A stretch of 64,000 bases of DNA from Paeniroseomonas aquatica (GCF_030409335.1 NZ_JAUFPN010000127.1:29516-93515); one strand, 5' to 3'. Positions 48,667 through 58,213 are shown, numbered from the stretch's first letter. Translations and numbers: made by a program. Notes: generated from the letters alone by a model not told the origin.

Positions 48667-49632
48667 ATGCACCGCCGCACCATCCTGGCCGGCTCCGGCC
48701 TGCTCGCCATGCCCGGCATCCTCCGTGCCCAGGAGATCACCCAGACCATCCGGCTGGTCGTCCCCAATGCGCCCGGCGGCACCAGCGACATCCTCGCCCG
48801 CCTCATCGCCGCGCCGCTGGCCAAGGCGCTCGGGCAATCCGTGGTGGTCGAGAACCGCACCGGCGCCGGCGGCAACATCGGCGCCGACTACGTCGCCAAG
48901 AGCCGGCCCGACGGCAGCACCATGCTGCTGCTCGACGTCTCCGTGCTGGCGACCAACCCGGCGCTGTTCCCGAAGCTGCCCTTCGACACCCAGCGCGACC
49001 TGGCGCCGGTCAGCATGCTGATCTACGCGCCCTATATCCTGGCGGTCAGCAATGCGCTGCCGGTGCAGGATGCCGCGAGCCTCGTCGCCTATGCCAAGGC
49101 CAATCCGGGCAAGCTGAACGCCGCCAATGCCGGCACCGGCACGCTGAGCCATATCGTCGCGCTCTCGCTGGCCAATGCCTGGGGCACCGAGATGACCTCG
49201 GTGCCCTACCGCGGCGGCGCGCCGGCGCTGCTGGCGCTGGTCTCGGGCGAGGCCAGCCTGACCATGGCCGGCGCCACCCAGTCCCAGGCCTATGTGGTGA
49301 ACGGCCAGATGCGCGGCATCGCCGTCTCCGGCCCGCACCGGCTGCCGGCCGTGCCGAACCTGCCGACCTTCGCCGAGCTCGGCTGGCCCGAGCCCGACGC
49401 CGGCACCTGGCAGGGGCTGCTGGTCCAGGGCGCGACGCCCCCGGCGCTGGTCGCCCGCATCGAGCGCGAATTGCAGGCCGTACTGGCCGAGCCGGCGGTG
49501 AAGGCGCGCATCGCCGAGCTCGGCGGCGAGGTCCGCACCGACGGCGCGGCGGCCTTCCGCGACCGGCTGGCGCAGCAGACGGACTCCTACGGCCGCATCA
49601 TCCGCACCAACAACATCCAGGTGGATCAGTGA
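48667..49632 (+). CDS. Tripartite tricarboxylate transporter substrate-binding protein (Bug family)
   Basis: 321 residues with signal peptide RRTILAGSGLLAMPGILRAQ and Bug stretches LVVPNAPGGTSDILARLIAAPL, VVVENRTGAGGNIGADYVAKS and TSVPYRGGAPALLAL. Fifteen bases after the enolase-family gene and overlapping the next gene by four bases (GTGA), so it lies within the operon and probably binds the compound the operon degrades. No TctA/TctB genes follow. Confidence 0.92.
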   Translation: MHRRTILAGSGLLAMPGILRAQEITQTIRLVVPNAPGGTSDILARLIAAPLAKALGQSVVVENRTGAGGNIGADYVAKSRPDGSTMLLLDVSVLATNPALFPKLPFDTQRDLAPVSMLIYAPYILAVSNALPVQDAASLVAYAKANPGKLNAANAGTGTLSHIVALSLANAWGTEMTSVPYRGGAPALLALVSGEASLTMAGATQSQAYVVNGQMRGIAVSGPHRLPAVPNLPTFAELGWPEPDAGTWQGLLVQGATPPALVARIERELQAVLAEPAVKARIAELGGEVRTDGAAAFRDRLAQQTDSYGRIIRTNNIQVDQ

Positions 49633-50603
49633 CGCGGCTGCATGTGCAGGTGAACCCGGCCTCCATGCTGGCCGGGGAGATCACGGAGGAGCGGGTGCGG
49701 GCCGGGGCCGCCGCCTTCGGCGACGGCCTCGCCCTCAGCTTCGGCACCACGCCCGCGGCGCTGGAGGCTGGGCTGGCCGAGGCGGAGGTGCTGCTGCTGA
49801 CCGGCAAGGCGCCGCTCGAGGACCTCGGCCGCCGCGCCCCGAGGCTTCGCTGGCTCAGCTACACCAGCGCCGGGGTGGAGTGGCTGGTGGACACGGACTT
49901 CCCGCCGCGGCTCCAGCTCACCAATGCCAGCGGCACGCATGAGCCGAAGGCCGCCGAGTTCACCCTCATGGCCGTGCTCATGCTGAACAACCACCTGCCG
50001 CAGCTGCTGGCGGCAACACGGGAGAGGCGCTGGGCGCCGCGCTCCGGCGGCACCGTCGCCGGCCGGACGGCGCTGATCCTCGGCATGGGCGCGCTGGGCG
50101 GCGCCGCGGCGACCGCGCTGCAGCGGCAGGGCATGCGCATCATCGGCAACAGCCACGGCGGCCGGCCGCATCCGGCGGTCGCGGTGATGACGACGGGCGA
50201 GGGCTTCCGCGCGCACCTGCCCGAGGCCGATGTCCTCGTCATCGCCCTGCCGCTGACGGCCGCCACCCGCGGCCTCATCGGCCGGGCGGAGCTCGACCTG
50301 CTGCCGCGCCACGCCGGGGTGGTGAACATCGGCCGCGGCGAGATCCTCGACGATGCCGCGCTGGCGGCGAAGCTGCGCGAGGGCAGCCTCGGCGGCGCCG
50401 TGCTGGATGCCCTGCCGCAGGAGCCGCTGCCGCCGGACTCGCCGCTCTGGGACACGCCCAACCTCATCATCACCCCGCATTGCGGGCTGTACGATCCCAC
50501 CGCCTACGGCCCGCGCTGCCTGGACGGCTTCTTCGCCAACCTCCGCCGCTTCCAGGCCGGCGAGCCCCTGGCGCACCGCGTCCTGCCCGACCGCGGCTAC
50601 TGA
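49629..50603 (+). CDS. D-2-hydroxyacid dehydrogenase
   Basis: 324 residues from a GTG at 49629 overlapping the receptor stop. NAD-binding LILGMGALGGAAATALQRQG, then VIALPLTAATRGLIG, VVNIGRGEILDD, and PQEPLPPDSPLWDTPNLIITPH with the catalytic Glu and His. Interconverts a 2-hydroxy acid and a 2-oxo acid with NAD(P). Its place in the operon fits the reduction or oxidation of the enolase-family product. Confidence 0.9.
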   Translation: MTRLHVQVNPASMLAGEITEERVRAGAAAFGDGLALSFGTTPAALEAGLAEAEVLLLTGKAPLEDLGRRAPRLRWLSYTSAGVEWLVDTDFPPRLQLTNASGTHEPKAAEFTLMAVLMLNNHLPQLLAATRERRWAPRSGGTVAGRTALILGMGALGGAAATALQRQGMRIIGNSHGGRPHPAVAVMTTGEGFRAHLPEADVLVIALPLTAATRGLIGRAELDLLPRHAGVVNIGRGEILDDAALAAKLREGSLGGAVLDALPQEPLPPDSPLWDTPNLIITPHCGLYDPTAYGPRCLDGFFANLRRFQAGEPLAHRVLPDRGY

Positions 50604-50625
50604 CCCCCGACAAAGGATGACCGCC

Positions 50626-51477
50626 ATGACCCCGCCCGACCGCCTCCGCGCCCTGCTCGCCGAACCCGGCTTCGTCACCATGCCCGCCGTCTGGGACGGG
50701 CTGAGCGCCAGGCTCACCGCCGCCGCCGGCTTCAAGACCGCCTTCCTCTCCGGCTCCTGCTGCGCCGCCAGCCGGCTCGGCGGACCCGACCTCGACCTCA
50801 TCTCCTTCGGCGAGATGTTCGACAGCTTCACCATGGTCCATCGCGCCGCACCGGAGCTGCTGGTGCTGGCCGATGGCGACCACGGCTACGGCAATGCGAT
50901 GAACGTGCAGCGCACCGTGCGCGCCTATGGCCAGGCGGGTGCCGCCGCCATCCTGATCGAGGACAAGATCACCCCGCGAGCGCTGACCGCCGCCGGCAAG
51001 CCCTGCCTGCCGCGCGAGGAGGCGCGGATGAAGCTGCGCGCCGCGGTGCAGGCGGCGAAGGAGAGCGGCATCCTCATCCTCGCCCGCACCGATTGCCGCC
51101 CGACCCAGGGCATCGACGAAGCGGTGGCGCGGATCGAGATGTTCGTGGCCGAGGGCGCCGACATCCTCTTCCTCGACAGCCCGGCGGATGCGGATGAATA
51201 CTGTCGCGCCGTCGCCGCGGCCGGGGGCAGGCCCTCCTTCGCGGTGCTGACGCCGACGCCGACCACGCCCTCCCGCGCCGAGGCGGAGGCGCTCGGCCTG
51301 AAGATCGGCACCTATCCGACGGGGATGCTCTCCCCCGCCATCGCCGGCATCCAGGCCGGGCTGAAGGCCTTGCTGGCCGGCGAGGCGGCGGCGCCCTCCG
51401 CCCTGCCGCCGGCGGAGCTGCGGGCGACGCTGGGCTATGGCGACTACGACGTGGCGGCCAAGCCCTTCATCAGCTGA
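50626..51477 (+). CDS. Isocitrate lyase/PEP mutase family protein
   Basis: 283 residues from an ATG at 50626; AAAGGA at 50612 is properly placed for it, while the ATG at 50617 overlaps that site. Fold marks are TMPAVWDGLSARL, ADGDHGYGNAMNVQRTVRAY and AAAILIEDKI. The KKCGH motif of isocitrate lyase is replaced by CLPREEA, so it is more likely an oxaloacetate-decarboxylase-like or 2-methylisocitrate-lyase-like enzyme. Last gene of the four-gene unit; its end overlaps the convergent WbsX gene by eight bases. Confidence 0.87.
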   Translation: MTPPDRLRALLAEPGFVTMPAVWDGLSARLTAAAGFKTAFLSGSCCAASRLGGPDLDLISFGEMFDSFTMVHRAAPELLVLADGDHGYGNAMNVQRTVRAYGQAGAAAILIEDKITPRALTAAGKPCLPREEARMKLRAAVQAAKESGILILARTDCRPTQGIDEAVARIEMFVAEGADILFLDSPADADEYCRAVAAAGGRPSFAVLTPTPTTPSRAEAEALGLKIGTYPTGMLSPAIAGIQAGLKALLAGEAAAPSALPPAELRATLGYGDYDVAAKPFIS

Positions 51478-52660
51478 GGCGGGGAGGGGGCGGAGGGACT
51501 TCGGACCCCGGCAGCAGCTCGGCGCGGATGGCGTCGAGGAAGCCGTGGCCCCATGCGGCGTCGGGCTCGACGTAGTTGCCCTCCGCCCACTCGTTCCAGG
51601 CCTTGAGGAAGACGATCCGCTCCGCCGGCGGGTGGTCGGCCACCCGCCGCACCGCCTTGCCCAGCAGGCTGCCGACCATCGCCGGGGTGCTGCCCTCGTA
51701 GACCACGCCGCGCGGCCCGGAGCGCGGCGTGTTGTCCCAGCCCGTGAGGACGCAGGGCAGGAAGCGCCGCTCCTCCGGCATGCCGGCGAAGGCTTGCTCG
51801 ACCACCTCGCGGAAGTCGAAGCGGCGGGGCTGGCCCTGCCGCCGCTGCAGCAACTTGCGGGCGAAGTAGCCGGCCGACTGCGGCTGCAGGATGCGCCTGG
51901 CCCGAGCCAGCTTGCCGGCCGGCAGGCTGTCGATGAAATCCTGCGGCGCCAGCTGGGTCACCGCGTCGAAGGGCGCCACCAGCGGATTGCGGTAGGGATC
52001 GATGTCCGGGGCGTAGCGGTTGCTGATGGCGACGAAGTACAGGCCCGGCAGCCCCGCCTGCTCGGCCAGCCGGCGCCAGTGCCGGATGAAGGCGGCGGCA
52101 TCCGGCAGGTCATGCGGGGCGAAGATTGCAAACAGCGGCTTGCCCTCGACCGTCACGTGCCGCGGGTCGCGGAAGGCCGGCAGGCACCAGTCGAAATGCG
52201 CCTTCTCGTCCTCCGGCCCGGGATAGGCCTGCTCCATCAGGACGGATTTCGGGTTGCCGTGCCAGATGCCGGTCCAGGACTGGTTGGCCCAGGCCAGGCA
52301 GAAGGGGAAGTCCGGCTGGCCGGTCTGCATCACCTCGGCGAAGGGCCGCTCGAGGATGCGGCGGCCGTTGCCGAACCAGTAGTGCCAGTAGCAGAAGCCC
52401 TCGATCCCCGCCGCCCGGGCCAGCGCGGCCTGGCGCTGCCGCACCTCCGGCACCCGCAGGTCGTAGAAGCCGAGGTCGGCCGGCAGCTTGGGCTGGGCAT
52501 GCCCGGGAAAGAGCGGCGTCGCCTTGGCGACGTTGGTCCATTCGGTGAAGCCGGCGCCCCACCAGGCGTCGTTCTCCGGGATGGGATGGAACTGCGGCAG
52601 GTAGAAGGCGAGCACACGGGCCTTCGGCGCCGGCAGGGAGGCAGCTTCGGCTACAGTCAA
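51470..52660 (-). CDS. WbsX-like glycan protein (GH99-like fold)
   Basis: 396 residues matching WbsX-domain proteins: RVLAFYLPQFHPIPENDAWW, GFTEWTNVAKATPLFPGH, LAWANQSWTGIWHG and AWNEWAEGNYVEPD. These accompany O-antigen and capsule clusters and resemble endo-mannosidase-fold enzymes. Three glycosyltransferases and a flippase lie further right, which supports a surface-polysaccharide role. No signal peptide is seen. Upstream lies the inverted 105-bp repeat copy. Confidence 0.9.
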   Translation of the reverse strand: MTVAEAASLPAPKARVLAFYLPQFHPIPENDAWWGAGFTEWTNVAKATPLFPGHAQPKLPADLGFYDLRVPEVRQRQAALARAAGIEGFCYWHYWFGNGRRILERPFAEVMQTGQPDFPFCLAWANQSWTGIWHGNPKSVLMEQAYPGPEDEKAHFDWCLPAFRDPRHVTVEGKPLFAIFAPHDLPDAAAFIRHWRRLAEQAGLPGLYFVAISNRYAPDIDPYRNPLVAPFDAVTQLAPQDFIDSLPAGKLARARRILQPQSAGYFARKLLQRRQGQPRRFDFREVVEQAFAGMPEERRFLPCVLTGWDNTPRSGPRGVVYEGSTPAMVGSLLGKAVRRVADHPPAERIVFLKAWNEWAEGNYVEPDAAWGHGFLDAIRAELLPGSEVPPPPPRLS

Positions 52661-52739
52661 AACAGATATTCCGATGAGGCGCGGCGGCGGCAGGGCTCCA
52701 TGGAAGGGGAGACCGGCGCAGCCCGCGGTTGTTCACGTA

Positions 52740-52844
52740 CTAAAGCGGTTTCCGTTCGCACTGGCTCACGGGGCCCGCTCTAGCCTGTTGTTCTGGCGAG
52801 CAAATCTCTCCTCTCTGATGGGTCCATCAGATCGGAGTTTGCTC
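52740..52844 (-). repeat. 105-bp two-hairpin dispersed repeat, copy B (inverted)
   Basis: The reverse complement of this stretch matches copy A at 9540-9644 over its full 105 bases with nine differences; the 14-base spacer between the two hairpins is identical. The hairpin 2 arms of this copy have more mismatches than copy A. It lies in the 320-base gap (52661-52980) between the WbsX and GT2 genes, both of which read leftward. The rest of the gap holds no gene that I can support. Confidence 0.85.
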
Positions 52845-52980
52845 CAGGCAGCCCCGCCGTCTGCCGGAAGAGTCCGGCAGCCCGCTCCGACCCAGGGCCC
52901 GGCCCGGATGGCCGCAAGGAACGGGGGCTCACGCCCGCGTCACGACCGAACCAGCGTGGGCGTATCGGCGCGGTCCCGGG

Positions 52981-54003
52981 TCAGGAGCGGGCGGCGTACT
53001 CCGTCGGCTGCCAGAGGGCCATGCGGCAGTAGCCCAGCGCATAGGCCAGCCGCCAGCGCAGCCCGAGCGCGATGCTGCTGCGCGAGGGAATCAGCGCCGC
53101 CGGGGCGAAGAGCACCGCCACCGCCAGCCGCCGCGGCAGCTCGCGCCAGACCTGCTGAGGCTTGCCCAGCAGGCGCCGGGTGGCGACGGTCGAGGCGCCC
53201 TGCCAGTACAGCCGGTTCAGCAGCCACTTCGGCGTCAGCCGCTGGGCCTGGATGCAGTGGTGCACCACGATCCGGGCATCGTGCCGGGTGGAGCGCCCGC
53301 TGTCCTGCAGCGCCCAGGCGAGGTGCACGTCCTCGTCCGAGAGCAGCATGTTGCCGCGCCGGCCCAGGTCCTCGAGGAAGCCGCCCATCGCCAGCAGCGC
53401 CTCGCGCTCGACGATGAAATTGGCGCCGTAGGGGCCGAGGCCCTCGGGCACTTCCTTGGTGCGGTATTCGCCGCGCCCTTCCCATTCGGTGATGGTCAGC
53501 ACGCCGATCAGCTTGTCCGGCCACCAGGCCGGCAGGGGCGCCTCCCAGATCGGCAGCGCCCGGCCGCCGAGCACGGCCGGCCGGGCCGGGGCCTCGGCCA
53601 CCACGCGCATGATCTGCTCCACCCAGTCGGGGGCGGCCTGGGCGTCGTCGTCGATGTAGGCGACGTAGTCCCCGGTTGCGGCGCGGGCGCCGGCGTTGCG
53701 CGCCAGGCTGATGCCGAGGATGTCGGCGCGGACCAGGGTCGCATTCGGCATGGCCGCCACCAGGCGCGCGATCTCGGCCGCGGCCTCCGGGCCGGAGCAG
53801 CTGTCGACCACGACGATGGTGAAGCCGTCCAGGCCGACGGTCTGCTGGCGCAGGCTGTCGAGGCAGGTTCGCAGGTAGCCGGTGCGCTCATGCGTGCAGA
53901 TGCACACGGTCACTGAACGGCCCCGGGTATCGGTCGGGCCGGCGTCCATCTGGTCGGGTCGCACGGCGAGAGAGTCCGCCGGCATCTCCATCATGCCTTC
54001 CAT
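52981..54003 (-). CDS. Glycosyltransferase family 2
   Basis: 340 residues. The GT-A fold is marked by SVTVCICTHERTGYLRTCLDSL, a nucleotide site in VVVDSCSGPEA and the metal motif YIDDDAQAAPDWVEQ; a C-terminal hydrophobic stretch (AVAVLFAPAALIPS) suggests membrane contact. Sugar donor and acceptor cannot be told. Leftward gene with repeat copy B in its downstream gap; the AT-rich region 54004-54438 upstream probably holds its promoter. Confidence 0.9.
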   Translation of the reverse strand: MEGMMEMPADSLAVRPDQMDAGPTDTRGRSVTVCICTHERTGYLRTCLDSLRQQTVGLDGFTIVVVDSCSGPEAAAEIARLVAAMPNATLVRADILGISLARNAGARAATGDYVAYIDDDAQAAPDWVEQIMRVVAEAPARPAVLGGRALPIWEAPLPAWWPDKLIGVLTITEWEGRGEYRTKEVPEGLGPYGANFIVEREALLAMGGFLEDLGRRGNMLLSDEDVHLAWALQDSGRSTRHDARIVVHHCIQAQRLTPKWLLNRLYWQGASTVATRRLLGKPQQVWRELPRRLAVAVLFAPAALIPSRSSIALGLRWRLAYALGYCRMALWQPTEYAARS

Positions 54004-54438
54004 GGTCTAGGCAACACTCCGGGGGCTATGCATGGGGTACTCTCCTGGTGGCTATCCAAGGGTAATCGATCCGACTGGTTCCCGAAGGAAAGGCAATTTT
54101 TTGTAAACAGTCTGAGGGTTCCGCAATGAGACGCCGTTGCAGAGCGAGAATGCGTTGCAAGTGTAGCATGATGCGTCATTCAAAAGTATTCACCCGTTGC
54201 CGTTACTGAGCTCGTGCCCGAGTAATCTTCAGCCCATGAAATACCGTTCGCGCTTGTGATATACCATTCCGCTTCCGTTCTTTCAGTCGAAGCGAAGCCC
54301 GGCATAGGCGCGGATTTCCTGGACGACTGTCGCCGACCATCCTTATGCAGTTGCCCTGAGCCACGCCGCTGCCGTGATTTGTACCCCCCGATGCCCTATG
54401 GCAGGACCCGACCGCCCTTTTCCTCCGGGACTACTTCG
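54004..54438. other. AT-rich divergent intergenic region in the glycan cluster
   Basis: 435 bases between two divergent glycosyltransferase genes, clearly lower in GC than the rest of the window (for example AATTTTTTGTAAA near 54095). It contains repeated CGTTGCA-type words (about 54132-54160) and two ATACCnTTC units (about 54241 and 54262). It most likely holds promoters in both directions, possibly with a regulator or nucleoid-protein site. An open frame from 54256 runs into the GT2 gene but lacks a ribosome binding site. Confidence 0.5.
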
Positions 54439-55374
54439 ATGCCCCCTGTCGCCTCGGTCGTCATCCCCGCGCATGACGCCGCCGCCTTCCTCGGCGAGGC
54501 GCTCGCCGCCTGCCTTGCCCAGACCCTGCCGGAGATCGAGGTGATCGTCGTCGACGACGGCTCCCGCGACCGGACCTGGGATATCCTGACCGCCGCCGCG
54601 GCCGGCGACCGCCGCATCCGCCCGCTGCGCCGCGCCGCGGCCGGCGGCCCCGGCGCCGCCCGCAACGCCGGGCTGGACCTGGCCGAGGGGCGCTGGGTCG
54701 CCCTGCTGGATGCCGACGACCTGTTCCTGCCGGACCGGCTGCAGCGCCTGGTCGGGCAGGCCGAGCGGCTGCAGGCCGATCTGGTGGCCGACAACCCGGA
54801 ACGCCGCGACTTCGCCAGCGGCCGCCGCCTCGGCAGCCTGCTGCCGGCCGCCGCCACCAGCGCCGGGCCGCTGTCGCTGCTGGCCCTGGTGCAGGGCGAC
54901 ATGCCGGACCAGCCGGCCGACTCGAAGCTCGGCTACCTCAAGCCGGTCTTCCGCCGCAGCTTCCTCGAGCAGCACCGGCTGCGCTACGCCGAGGACATCC
55001 GGGTCGGCGAGGATTTCCTCTTTCTCTTTGAATGCCTCGCCCGCGGCGGCCGCTGCCACCTGCTGCCCGAGCCCGGCTACGTCTACCGGGTGCGGGAGGG
55101 CTCGCTCTCCCAGGGCAATGCCGGGGCGCTGCAGCTCAGCCGGGCCAACCGGCGGCTGCCGGGGCTGCTGCCGCCCGGGGCCGAACCGGCGCTGCGGGCG
55201 CTGCTGCGGCGGCGCCAGCGGCTGATCGACTTCGACTGCTTCGCCTTCGAGATCGCCGGCGGCCACCCCGGCGCGGCGCTCCGCCACCTGCACTGGGGCG
55301 GGCCGGCCCATGCGCTGCGGCAGTTCCGCCTGGCCGCGGGCGCCGCCCGCCGGCGCCTCGCCGGCCGGGGCTGA
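54439..55374 (+). CDS. Glycosyltransferase family 2
   Basis: 311 residues from an ATG at 54439 (MPPVASVVIPAH), where family similarity begins; an in-frame ATG at 54391 is possible and the ribosome binding site is weak for both. GT-A motifs are ASVVIPAHDAAAFLGEAL, VIVVDDGSRDRTWDIL, GPGAARNAGLDLA and the DXD-type LLDADDLFLPDRL, with VGEDFLFLFECLARGG further on. It transfers a sugar to a growing glycan; specificity unknown. Divergent from the GT2 at 52981. Confidence 0.88.
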   Translation: MPPVASVVIPAHDAAAFLGEALAACLAQTLPEIEVIVVDDGSRDRTWDILTAAAAGDRRIRPLRRAAAGGPGAARNAGLDLAEGRWVALLDADDLFLPDRLQRLVGQAERLQADLVADNPERRDFASGRRLGSLLPAAATSAGPLSLLALVQGDMPDQPADSKLGYLKPVFRRSFLEQHRLRYAEDIRVGEDFLFLFECLARGGRCHLLPEPGYVYRVREGSLSQGNAGALQLSRANRRLPGLLPPGAEPALRALLRRRQRLIDFDCFAFEIAGGHPGAALRHLHWGGPAHALRQFRLAAGAARRRLAGRG

Positions 55375-55391
55375 GCCGCCGCCGCCGCGGC

Positions 55392-56492
55392 TCAAGCGCC
55401 GCGCGCCGTGCGCCAGGCCGCGGTGTCCCGCATCAGCCCGAGGCCGACGAGCTGGTCCGGCGATTCGTAGTGCAGGCTGCGCGGCCCGTGCAGGCTGAAT
55501 TCCGGGTCCCGCCGCAGCGCCGCCAGGTAGCGCCGGTACTCCGCCGAGCCGTCGAAATGCGCGTCCCGCGCCACCGCATCCAGCACCCGGGCGTGGAAGT
55601 CCTGGAGGAATTTGAAGTGCAGCAGCACCCCGCTGGGCTGCTCCGGCGCCACCGCCACAGGCGAGAGCGAATGCGCCGTGACGAATCCCACCCCCTCCCG
55701 CCAGCGGACCAGGGGCACCTTGGTCATGTTGGGCGAGCGCTTCGGCGCCAGCGCCTGGAAGCGGGCCGAGCGGCGCAGCCAGGGCAGCCGCCAGCCGAGG
55801 TTGTAGGCCCGCTGGTAGGCCCGGCGCAGCAGCCGCGAGGGATCGGCCTCGGGGAAGAAGAGCCGCTCGCGCACCCCGCCGTACTCGGCCTCGAAGGGGA
55901 AGTGCGGCGCCGCCTCCCGCCGCAGCCGGGGCGGCTCGAACCAGGCGGCGGCCTCGGGCAGGGACTGCTCCGGCCGGTACGCCACCCGGGCCAGCGGCGC
56001 CTGGGGAAAGAGGTCCAGCATCACCACCCGCAGGCACTCCGAGCCGAGCGAATCGAGGTGGCCGCAGAGCCGCGGCAGCGCCGCCGGCCGGTCCGAGCCG
56101 GGGAAGACCAGCACCTCGTCGGCGTCGAACATCAGCGCCCAGTGGCCGCGGGCCCAGCGGTCGAGCACCGCGTTGATCCAGGCGATGCCGAAGCCGGAGC
56201 CGGCGTAGCTCTCCGGCGCCTCGACCAGGTGCACCCGGTCGAAGCCCGCGGCCACCGCCCGGGTCTCGTCGGTCGAGAGGTTGTCGATGACGATGACCGG
56301 GCCGATGCCGAGCCGCCGCACCTCGCGCAGGGCGGCGCCCAGCCGCAACGCCTCGTTGCGCGCCACGACCACGCCCACCACCTCGCCCGGCCGGGGGGCC
56401 GGGGGCGGCCCCACCACCGCCAGGCCGAAGGGCAGCGCCGCACCCGTCTCTGCCGTCAATCCATCGCTCCTAGGTTCCGTGGGGCTTTCCAT
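55392..56492 (-). CDS. Glycosyltransferase family 2-like protein
   Basis: 366 residues from an ATG at 56492; another in-frame ATG lies 21 bases further out and neither has a clear ribosome binding site. Motifs are VGVVVARNEALRLGAALREV, VIVIDNLSTDETRAVA and ALMFDADEVLVFPG, followed by a long C-terminal part typical of the glycosyltransferase branch with DAD-type metal site. It converges on the GT2 at 54439 (17-base gap) and is divergent from the flippase gene. Confidence 0.85.
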   Translation of the reverse strand: MESPTEPRSDGLTAETGAALPFGLAVVGPPPAPRPGEVVGVVVARNEALRLGAALREVRRLGIGPVIVIDNLSTDETRAVAAGFDRVHLVEAPESYAGSGFGIAWINAVLDRWARGHWALMFDADEVLVFPGSDRPAALPRLCGHLDSLGSECLRVVMLDLFPQAPLARVAYRPEQSLPEAAAWFEPPRLRREAAPHFPFEAEYGGVRERLFFPEADPSRLLRRAYQRAYNLGWRLPWLRRSARFQALAPKRSPNMTKVPLVRWREGVGFVTAHSLSPVAVAPEQPSGVLLHFKFLQDFHARVLDAVARDAHFDGSAEYRRYLAALRRDPEFSLHGPRSLHYESPDQLVGLGLMRDTAAWRTARGA

Positions 56493-56706
56493 CGGCGCCG
56501 AGATGGCACACATCCGGCCCGCCAGTCCCATGCACCGTGCCACTTCACGCCATGATGTGAATGGGCGCCCGGCCGCGGGAGGACTATGGGTGCGCCCGGG
56601 CCGGCACCCGCCCGGGGCACGGCCGCCCGGTCGCCGGCGGCCGCCGCATCCCGCAACCCGGCCGCGCCGGCGTCCCGTTTCACTCACCGATCGGAAGGCA
56701 TACCGC

Positions 56707-58143
56707 TTGCGAATCCGCCTGCCTGGGCCCCAGGCACCCGCCTGGGTGCTGGCCGAAAGCATCGCCGCGGCGATCTTCTCCTTCGCCTCCATGATGCTCA
56801 TCGGCCGGGTCATCGGCCCGCATGCCGCCGGCGTCGGCACCATCGCCATCGCCACCTTCCTGCTGCTGGAGGTCTTCGGCGCCACCCTCTTCCCCGATTC
56901 GCTGGTGCAGCACCCGAAGCTGGCCGAGCGCCATGCCAGCAGCGCCGCCACCGCCTCGGTGCTGCTCGGCCTGGTGCTGAGCCTGGCCATGGCCGCGGCC
57001 AGCCCCTTCATCGCCGACCGCACCGGCAGCCCCGAGGTGGTCTGGCTGATCCTGGCACTGGCCCCGATGATGCCGCTGGCCGCCTTCTCCGGCACCGCCT
57101 CCGGCCTGCTGCTGCGGGACCAGCGCTACCGGCTGATGTCGCTGCGGCTGCTGGTCGGCCAGCCGCTGGCGCTGGCCGCCGGATTGGGCGCCGCGGCGGC
57201 CGGCTACGGCCCCTGGGCCATGGTGATCAACCAGTGCGTCTCGACGGTGGTGACCTTCCTGCTGCTGCTGCGGGGCGGCCGGCTGCGGCTGCGGCCGCAG
57301 CTCGACCGCGCGGCGCTGGCCGAGCTCTGGCCGGTCGCCGGGCCGCAGGTCGCCGGCGTCGCCGTGCTGGTCGGCCGCTACCGCCTGTTCCTGCTGGCGC
57401 TTGGCTTCGTGGTGAGCCAGTCCGTGCTCGCCGTCTCGCATTTCGCCTTCCGGCTGCTGGATGCGGCGCTGGCGGTGGTCTGGCAGACGGTCGGCCGGCT
57501 GGCCATGCCGCGGCTCTGCGCCCTGCAGCACGACCGCCCGGCCATGGCCGAGGCCTATGGCGAGCTGGCCCAGCTCCAGGCCCTGCTCGGCCTGCCGATC
57601 GCCGCCGGCCTGGCGCTCATCGCGCCCGACCTGGTGCATACGCTGCTCGGGCCGGAATGGGCCGGGGCCGCCAGCGCCGCCCGGGTGGCCGGCGTCGCGG
57701 TGATGTTCACCTTCCTCTACGGCGACCAGATCAGCCTCTTCGTCGCGGTCGGCAAGGCGAAGTGGAATTTCTACGTCGCCTTCGGCACGCTGGTGCTGCC
57801 GATGATCGCCCTGGTGCTGCTGAAGCCGGAGACGCCGGAGGACGTGGCCCTGGTCTGGGGCGCGCAATGCATCCTCTTCGCGCCGCTGCTGACCTGGCTG
57901 GTGCTGCGCGAGATCCACCGGTCGGTCTGGTGGCTGGCCCGCCGCATCGCCCCCGGGGTGCTCGCCACCCTGGCCATGGCCGTGGTGGTGGCGCTGGTGC
58001 AGCAGGGGCTGAACCTGCCGCCGGCGGTGCGGATCCTGGCCGCCATCGGCGCCGGCGGGGCCACCTACATCGGCGTGGCCTGGCTGGCGCTCGGCGGCCG
58101 ACTGCCGCCGGCGCTGCTGCGGGCCGCGCTGGTCCGCAGCTGA
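56707..58143 (+). CDS. Oligosaccharide flippase (Wzx/MATE-like), TTG start
   Basis: About 478 residues with 12 or more hydrophobic segments, among them WVLAESIAAAIFSFASMMLI, IGRVIGPHAAGVGTIAIATF and LGLPIAAGLALIAPDLVHTL, which match polysaccharide export proteins of the Wzx/RfbX type. It would move lipid-linked glycan units across the inner membrane. No ATG lies in frame at the right place; TTG at 56707 has GGAAGG ten bases upstream and gives a normal basic first segment. It is the membrane component expected for the surrounding glycosyltransferases. Confidence 0.85.
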   Translation: MRIRLPGPQAPAWVLAESIAAAIFSFASMMLIGRVIGPHAAGVGTIAIATFLLLEVFGATLFPDSLVQHPKLAERHASSAATASVLLGLVLSLAMAAASPFIADRTGSPEVVWLILALAPMMPLAAFSGTASGLLLRDQRYRLMSLRLLVGQPLALAAGLGAAAAGYGPWAMVINQCVSTVVTFLLLLRGGRLRLRPQLDRAALAELWPVAGPQVAGVAVLVGRYRLFLLALGFVVSQSVLAVSHFAFRLLDAALAVVWQTVGRLAMPRLCALQHDRPAMAEAYGELAQLQALLGLPIAAGLALIAPDLVHTLLGPEWAGAASAARVAGVAVMFTFLYGDQISLFVAVGKAKWNFYVAFGTLVLPMIALVLLKPETPEDVALVWGAQCILFAPLLTWLVLREIHRSVWWLARRIAPGVLATLAMAVVVALVQQGLNLPPAVRILAAIGAGGATYIGVAWLALGGRLPPALLRAALVRS

Positions 58144-58213
58144 CGGGGCAGGGGGGCGATGCCTCTTGCATCCGCCGGCGGAATCGGCACGTAAGGCAGG
58201 CAGGAGCATGCCC

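Noticed and set aside
50626..51477. Isocitrate lyase
   Set aside because: The KKCGH active-site motif is absent and the protein is far shorter than true isocitrate lyases.
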